Assembly (NCBI GenBank): GCA_946894095.1
Contig: OX335643.1
Coordinates: 5,939,036 to 6,003,035 of the forward strand
DNA: 64,000 nt
DNA from: Incurvaria masculella
Taxonomy: Eukaryota > Arthropoda > Insecta > Lepidoptera > Incurvariidae
Direction: 5' to 3'
The translations under genes were made by a program, and so were the position numbers. Of this stretch, positions 35,401-44,400 are shown in pieces (positions within the stretch are counted from its first letter, which is position 1; the number at the start of each line of letters is the position of its first letter). The notes under the pieces are model-generated. The model saw only the letters and a list, made by a program, of their open reading frames with translations, made no database searches and was not told the origin of the DNA.

Positions 35401-38400
35401 ACCAAATACAGATAGCAACATTTAACGTCAGGTCCTTATCATCATACGACCGCTTATTGGAACTAGAAGAATCTATTCAAGAAATTAAGTACGACATAAT
35501 AGGAATCTCGGAAATTAGACGATTAGGCACCAAAATAGAAGAACACGAGAACTTTATATTATGCCACGTAGGCCACACACCAGGCAAACACGGCGTAGGC
35601 TTTATTATAAACAAATCACATAAAAATAATATAGAGAGCTTCACTGGCATTACAGAACGGGTCGCAGTACTAAACATGAATATCCAAGGCTATATGGTCA
35701 CCATCATACAAGTATATGCACCAACAGAAGCGGCAAGCGAGCACGAAATAGAGGAATTCTACAAATCAGTCGACACAGCTTTAGAATCCACACACAAAAC
35801 CATTATTCTAATGGGAGACTTCAATGCGAAAATCGGTCTTCCTAAACAAGAAGAACACTTGATTATGAAGAAATTCGGCTATGGTAAAAGGAATGATAGA
35901 GGACAGAGACTTGTGGATTTTGCATTAGAACACAAACTAACAATTATAAATACATGTTTCAAAAAGAAGCCAAGCAGAAGATGGACATGGAGATCTCCAG
36001 ACGGCGTATACAAAAACGAAATAGACTATATACTATCTAACCATTCAGGAATATTCCAAGATATTGGAACTATGAATCTTAACTACCCGTCAGACCATAG
36101 GATAATCAGAGGAACAGTAAAAATAACCAACCAAAAGAAAAGTAGAACCAAATTTGCAAAAAATCAAGCAAGCCAATTAAAGAGTAAAGAAGAAATATCG
36201 ACGTATAAGGAGAACTTGTCAACAATGCTAGCAGATCAACCTGTTCGCCAAAAAAACATCTCAGTACAAACCCACTATGACGATATTTTAAACGCTATAA
36301 CCTGTAGCTTAAAACTAGCCAGAGTAAGGAGTAAAGAGCAAATACACCATAAGATACTATCAGCACGAACAGCAGCTTTATTGCAAAAGAGAAAAGCGCT
36401 ACAAAAAACTAAAAATAAATCACGATCTATGAAAAATGAACTCGCTGCACTCTACAAGTTAGTCAATAAATATATAAAAGAAGACTATACAAAATACAGA
36501 CAAAATACCATCGAAAGACATTTACATGCTACCGGAAGCACCAGAAAGGCCTACAAGGACCTCAGAACGCACAAGACTTGGATAGAAGGAGTAAAGAAAA
36601 TAGGCAAAGACCTAAACAAACGTATGGATATAATGACTACAGCAACCGAGTTTTACAATAATCTATACAATGACGAGACTCAACAACCAACAAAAATACA
36701 AAACAATAGTAATAGGCATAACAGCGAAGTGAACATTAATACAATAGACGAAACTGAGATTATAGAGACAATTAAAAGATTAAAACTGGAAAAATCGCCC
36801 GGATCTGACAACATCACGAACGAAGCGTTGAAGACGGCAAATTCAATATTGGCCACACCCCTAGCGGAGCTATTCAACATGATATTACAAAAATCTGAAA
36901 CACCTACACAATGGTCGGAATCAAATATCGTTCTAATATACAAGAAGGGTGATCCAAAAGATATAGGGAACTATAGACCCATAAGCTTACTACCGAGTCT
37001 ATACAAGTTGTTCTCCGCAATTATAAACGCAAGAATCAGTCCTGTAATCGAAGCAAAACAACCGGTAGAACAGGCAGGTTTCAGGAAGGGGTTCTCTACA
37101 GTAGACCATATTCACACCCTTGAGCTTATAATAGAGAAATACAGAGAACAGCGGAGACCCCTATAGCTCGCATTTATTGATTACAAAAAGGCATTCGACA
37201 CAGTAACACATGCAAACATATGGGAAAGCTTGAAAGAGCAAGGAGTCAACGAGTTATATATAGAGGTCATCAGAAGCATTTACAAAAACAATATGGGTAG
37301 AATAAAATTAGAAACTCTGGGCCCAAGCTTCCCCATAAAGAGGGGGGTAAGACAGGGAGACCCGCTATCCCCAAAAATATTTATAGCAATACTCCAAGCC
37401 ATCTTCAACAAGCTCGACTGGAGCAAACTAGGAATATATATACAAGGTACTTTCCTAAGTCATCTGAGGTTCGCAGACGACATAGTGATACTATCGGAGA
37501 CAAGCTCACAGCTGCAGTCCATGGTCGAATCCCTGCAAGTGACTAGTGCAAACGTAGGACTAGAAATTAATCTTACTAAGACTATGACAATGACAAATAG
37601 TCGCAAAATGCCAATAAGAGCTAATGGAAAGGTACTGGAATACACAGACAAATACATTTACTTGGGAAAGACAATCAGTTTTGAGGGAAAAAACAACGAC
37701 ATAGAAATAGAAAGAAGAGCACAGCAAACATGGAACAAATACTGGTATCTGAAAGAAATTTTTAAAAGCAACATGCCAATAATTATTAAAACAAAAATCA
37801 TGAACTCAACCCTCTTACCGTGTCTGACGTACGGATGTCAGACGTGGAAATTTACGGCCAAAGCCAAGCAAAAAATCACCACCTGCCAACGAGGACTGGA
37901 ACGAAGCATGCTCAAGGTAAAAAAACTAGAGAAAATAAGACACACAAAAATTAGATCAATAACAAAAGCCACTGATGCCTTGAGCTATGCACAAAAACAA
38001 AAATGGAAATGGGCGGGACACGTAGCGAGGCTTAAGGATCAGAGATGGACTGTAAAAGCAACGCTATGGAAAGGTCCACATGGAAAAAGAAACCGAGGAA
38101 GACCGCTGACACGTTGGGAAGACGAGATCAGTAGAACCGCCGGCTCAAACTGGACCCAAATTGCACTGGACCGAGACAAATGGGCATCTTTGGAGGAGGC
38201 CTTCACCCAAACTGGGGTTCTTGCAGATGATACAGTTTCATAAAAAGTGCAACTTAAAGTTACAAACTCAATGTAAAATAATATATAAATAAAGCTAACT
38301 CTTTAAAGCATACCTACTAGTAAATAAGATAATAATGTAATTCATGCAAGAAATAAAAGGCTTTTTTATTTTTATTTTTTATTTATTTATTTATTTATGT

Positions 38401-41400
38401 GTAACGTCTGTCACATAATTGGGTACATAAATTTGATATTACAAAATTAAATCAGCCATTCGAAGATATTGAGGCTTAAGAATCGAATAATGATGAGCAA
38501 TCTTCGAAACTCCCTACCAAATTTGAATGCAAAATTTACTTAATTTTAAGACTAAAAGACCCTCTCATTCTGGTGTCAAAGACAAACAACATCACAATCT
38601 TTTTTCCTCCAATTGAATACTATTTTGAGTTCTCAAGCGTTTAGTATATATTAGGGAACTTATTATATAAAAGGAATTTACCTAAATGAAACTAAGTAAA
38701 ATTTTCAAAAATCCATCTTCTTAATGGCCACTCAATTCATCAAACTTATCATTCACAAATTTAGTATCCTTATACAGGTATCTTCTTATGCAGCATAACT
38801 TCCACGCCCTTTAAATACTAACGAAAAAATCATACATTCAACACCCGGTTATTCATTATCCATAGACTCACATGGAACCATATTCGGTTCAAATATTAAA
38901 GGACACGATACGCTTTTTGTTTAGCTTTATAATACTTATCACTTACCACCACTTGGAAGAAATAACGAGAAATGTGAAAATATAGACCTATTTTTGCGAT
39001 TTTTTCTATCGAGCAAAGTTTGTGCTATGGAAACGAAAATCATTCATTTCATGCGAATACACCTGAATAAATTGAGCTAAGTACAAACTGTAATTTTTTA
39101 CTAATAATTTAGTGTCACCAGGCGTCATATGCAGTGTTAACCATAAGCTTTTCTTATAATATATATACCACACTGTATAAAATATCACCTATTCTCTTTT
39201 GTGCTACACGAATGTATTTAAAACAAATTTATTGCTATTATTACTAAATAGTTGATCCACTCGCTAACGTCACGTAACGCTTGTGCACAGTTAACCTCAC
39301 GTCGGCGGGCCAGGAGGAGTCGAGCAGCGAGGCGGAGGGCAAGCCGGTCGCTCCGCCCCCTCGCCCGCGCGCCGTCTCCATCGACCACGCGCAGCGCCGC
39401 ATCGGTGAGTCCACTCGCACCCGCACTAGCACTTAGGAAGCAATAAGGAAGACCAGCAAAGTGGCCTGAAGAAGGCCCCCCAGAGACCTGCCTGCAGTAG
39501 CAGGTAGCGTATGACACCACGGCCAAGAGGCAAACCGCCAAAAGCCGTTTCCCCCGTCCGCTAAGAAAACAAGGAGAGACAGTAGCACTTCGCAGAGCGA
39601 TTGCTTCGCGCGGAGCTGAAGCGGGAGGAGGGGATCGCACCGCCGCGGCCGGAGCGGCTTGCGGGAGGACCGGTCCGGCGGGGGAAGGGGCACGCCCCGT
39701 GTGCAAAACAAACCCGACCGTAGGGTGCTACTTGACTTATGTCGTCGATGGTACATACACCGCTTGTGATGGTGCCATGTTAAGATTTCCAGCGCTTGAT
39801 TGCACTGCCTACTCTTTGTTCACCCAAAGTACAACTTCCAACTGTCAACTTGTCACTATGCCTAGCTGTCTATGAATCTTCGCATTTGAGGTGAAAATGG
39901 GCAACTTTTTCCTCTTCTCTAAATTCTATCTTTAAACTCTTGAGTTAAACTCTTTTGAATTCAAAGTTAAAAAAATATGCATATTTTTGCCTGTAGAATC
40001 GGCACCTGAAGAAATGTCATCTACCGCTTTAAAGCTGCGTTTTGATGATAAGAGTTGACTCTGACTTTTTGGGGGTAATCACAGAGAGTATCACCTCAAA
40101 ACTAGCTAAGAGTTTTACGTATTATTAACTTGATGAATTTTAAATGGTGCTTCCAACAGTGTGCGTGAAATAATTCCACATTACTTGTGTTGTCTGAACT
40201 ATCATGACCAAAAGCGACAAAGATTTCTGTACTATGTATGGCTGGCATATGTTTGCACTGTAATGAAAAAAAAAAGTAAAAAACAGCGTGCATATTGTGC
40301 ACCGTAGTGGAGTTTGAGCTTGTCTGAACAGCCTGTTTGGTCTTCAAGATTGCCTGCATCGAATCTAAATTGGTTGACGGGGACGCGGTGGTGAAGACTG
40401 CGCGTCAACCAAATCGGTTGTTAATATCGTTGTGAATGTCCCCCGGACGCGCAGGTCGCAGCGGCAGCGAGCGCGACCTGTCGGCTAAGGCGCGCGAGGT
40501 GACGGCGCGGCTGGCAGGCGGCGTGCGCGTGCGGCACGACCCGCGCGCCGAGCGGAGCCCCACGGACGCGCAGCGTGAGTGACCCGCACTGTTCTCTCGG
40601 AGACGCAGATTTAGTATGTCGCTTCATTCAAGGATCACGAAACGTAGGAGTGAGAGATTCAGTTGAAATGCAATCCTTTTTTTTGTAATGGTAAACATGG
40701 GAAAAGTTTAGTCTCATCAGTCGACTGGCTGTAAGTATATGAGTTATTCTATGCCTGAAGTGTTTTCTGTTAGTGCTTATACTCGTAGACATTAGTGGGA
40801 ATTTCAGACCCCTTAAACTTTAAATTAAGAGTACTATGTCATGAACTTTCAAAAGGCATTTATACTGGAAAACTACCTCGGTCCTTTGAAGAAGAAGAAG
40901 TTTCAAACCATTTTATCTCACATAGCCATTTTATAACCCATTTTATCTATCATTACCCACATGAGCTTTAAAGTTATATCCTTTACTTGAAATTTATACA
41001 CAGCATGAAAGTGTTAAAAATTCAAATCACTCCTAAACCCTGTGGATTTTTTATTGAAAAAAAGTGCACTCAACAAGTGATGCTAGTGTACATAAAATAA
41101 ATCATAAAAAAGCTTTCATGGGCAAGTCTGCAACGCTACATGACATATTGCAGTGTCGACGGCTCTGTGCGCGGCGCTGACGGAGCAGCTGACGCGCACC
41201 GCGGGCAAGGTGGTGCGTCTCTATCGCAGCCTGCAGCACGAGCCGCGCGCCGCCGACGACACCAGGCAACTCATCAGCGGTACGTTGGAGTAGTTGTAGT
41301 TGCAGTGTTGACGGTGGCAATTCTTGAAGTTCCAAGTTCAGGAATCAGGAATCTTTCAGTAAAGAAAACCGATTTTATAGCGGTTCTCAAAGCGGTCTTC

Positions 41401-44400
41401 GAGACACATAGATTCCAGATCACGGTATTGCAATGATTCAAGGTTTTTTATTGAGGAAATCTATTTGAGAACCGCTTGACAAAGTGGTTTTCTGTACTGA
41501 AAATGGTAAATTTCCGAGCACAGAATTCTTGGTGGCATGGAGGTGTTCGTGCCATGGCCAGTATGAATCAGCTTAGGGTGACAAATCATCATTGTTTGGT
41601 TTTTTTGACGACTGTAAGGAAAGGCCTACCCCCTGACAAAAACATTTCAGTTGTCAGGAGTCATTGACAGCTGTCATTAGTCATTGGTATCAGTCAGGAA
41701 GAATTTTCTTAGCAGATGGTAAGGTTGGGTGACATTGAGCGAAAACATTTGTATTTAATGGATACAACATTACCGTTATCTCATTAATTTGAGTTTCAGC
41801 GACTTCTTTTTTTTTAAGTAACTGGACATGGATAGCTAATACCTAACGAAATGTCAGATATTAGTCTAACACACCACATGGGAACTAGGTGCCATGCCAG
41901 GACCTTCCTTATATTGCTCGGCTACGTTGTCGTGACATTCGTCTGAAGCAGGGTTCGAACCTGCAACCTTTGGATTACATGTCCACTGCTCTAACCATCT
42001 GAGCTATCCCAACAATATACATCAGCCAACAAATTTCTCGATTATATTCGAATCCACACAATGCTTCCCCTATCTTTACTAGATGGCGCTGATGTATTGA
42101 TCCTGCGCTGAGGCATTTTTACTGCAATGATGAGATATCAATATTATTGCCACGCCCAAAAACTTTTTCAGAATCCGACTACAATAATTCAAATGTAGAT
42201 GTCGCTGAAACTCAAATTAATATTCCATGCTAGTTGAGATAGTCCACGCTTCCCTAAAATGCACCAAGGAGCGTCGAGAGTGGTATAAAGCCCTAATTCT
42301 ACCTGGATAGGGTTCATTCCGACGCATCAGCGTCTTGTGACATTGTATCGGTGTCGGAGTTAACGCTCGCGAACAATCACTCCATACAAGCTGCCGGAGG
42401 AGGTCATTAGTGCTGAAACTGTAAATGCATTTAAAAACCGACTAGACAAACACTTAAAGGCAAAAAAAATAATAATAAAAAATCAATAATAATAATAAAC
42501 AATCAATAATCAATAAATAAAATCAAAATAAATAAATAATGTGAATGATAAGTAATATAAGTAATACCAATTTATTTTATTTTTAAATATACAAGTGCAC
42601 TCCAGGAAAAATTAAATTCACGCATCAGCTTCAAGCTGCTAGTGATATAAATAACATAATAATAATAATAGTCCACGCTTCCCTAATATTCCCTCCGATG
42701 GCAGGCCTCGAGGCGGCGATCCTGGAGACGCAGAAGGTGCTCCGCGGCGCGGTGCAGCGGCAGGGCGCGGGCGCGAGCGCGGCGGGCGCGGCGGGCGCGA
42801 GCAACGGGCGCACCAACGGCGCGGACGCGCTCAGCTCGCTGTCGTCGACGGAGGGCGAGCGCGGCGTCGCCGGCGTGGAGCAGGCGCGCCACAAGCTCGA
42901 GGAGCTGCTCGCCAAAGGTGAACTTACATTGCATCATATAATCTCCCAATATGTGTCTTCACGTTATTTTAGAATCGGAGTGCCAAGATGGTTTGGATAT
43001 TTAGAACGATTGGGTGATGAAAGATTGACGAAACAAAATTACAGAGCAGAAGGAAGCGGAAGTGTCGTGCCCGGGCGGCCTAGGAGAATGTTCCGCGACC
43101 AAATCGATGTAATACTTCATAAAGGTCAGGTACGTGGCACCCGTAATCGTAGAGCATGTATGAAAATACGTATGACTGTAGATGAAGCGAAAAAGGTGTG
43201 TTGTGATTGTACCGTATGGCGCTCTATCATCTGCCTACCCTTTTTTTTATTTTAGTTTAGGTTAGATGTTTCCCTTATGCGTTCCGCACGAAAATCTCGG
43301 CGCATCGAAACTTTTTCTGTGCCAAGTGCAAAGTTGCGAAATTCTGCGAATAGCAACTGGACAGGTATTCTGGAGCAATAGCAATTGACACATAATACAC
43401 CAAAACTTCCAGAACAAAATCAACTGGCACAGATTACACAGCAGTTATTCTGAAACAATATCAATTGGACAGATTACACAACAGAAATTCCGGAACGATA
43501 CCAAATGGACAGATTATATATATACATTTTGTATCTTTACTACTTTTATGATAAGTACTACTTGTAGTATGAAATTACTAACCAAGCAATTTTGATTTGA
43601 TACAATTTCGTATCAATAATGACGAGGGCTCTATACACCCGAATTTTATTTTTATTTTATTTTAGTTAAGCATTATTAGTTTCTCGGTATTGGTCAAAAT
43701 CTCATATAGGAATCTATTATTACTTTATTGATAGGGATGCTCTCAAACCATTATACTCTTAATTGTCTGTAGGTGGTAGCATTTAAAGGGATATGTAACT
43801 ATGTGATCAGCTGTACTGTAGTAGTTTATGACAAAACTCATAGTATTAAAACCTAATGTGCAAGTGTTTCACAGTGTTGTGTTGCCACTGGAGCAGTGCA
43901 TCGCTTAAAAGTCCTTGCTTACGGTGACGCTTGGCTCAGGTTATCTCTTTCCCTAAAATATGGTTGAAAGAGGTAATGGCTGTGCCCGGCGTGATGCTCG
44001 TGAACGGGTGCTGTTTGTGGGGACTGGCCTGCTCCAATTGGCAACATATTAGTTGGAGGGGATTGTCTTTGCAAATAAAATGATATTTGTCATGAACTGT
44101 TGCATACGGCATGGATTGTAAATTTTTGTGTATTCATGTGAATTTAGTGTTTTACCTATGTTTCTGTTAAAATAATTGACAAACACTTTTGTAAACTTAG
44201 ACTAAGTGGACGTTGAAAAAAAAAAACAGCGGAGTTTCTTTCCAGTTCTTCTTCGCTGTGTTTTGTTTCGCTGAACTGGCCAATGCTAAAATATGACAAA
44301 TCCGAGTGCAGTGTACTGTCTATGGATGATGAATAAACAATACAATACAATACAATACAATACAATTACTCAACAGAAATTCCGGGACAAAAGCAACTGA

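Larger units (their letters stand above)
34383..38400 (+). mobile_element. Nearly intact RTE-type LINE with ORF1 and ORF2 in one frame
   Basis: From the ATG at 34383 to the stop at 38241-38243 a single frame of about 1286 codons is broken only by TAG at 35193-35195 (ORF1 end) and TAG at 37164-37166 (inside the reverse transcriptase). The 3' end has AATAAA at 38352 and a TTTA microsatellite (38375-38398) as tail. It is inserted in sense orientation in Wdr62 intron 15. The 5' limit is undefined. Confidence 0.85.

Noticed and set aside
39218..39756. Minus-strand frames of 162 and 107 codons
   Set aside because: Antisense to exon 16 and the GC-rich island; GC-rich DNA lacks stops, and no family resemblance is seen.
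41923..42010. Functional tRNA-Thr gene
   Set aside because: The acceptor stem does not pair, position 33 is not U, and the sequence is fused to a SINE tail.
42463..42540. Possible CRISPR-like or satellite array
   Set aside because: Simple AAT/AATA microsatellite following a LINE fragment; no spacers.
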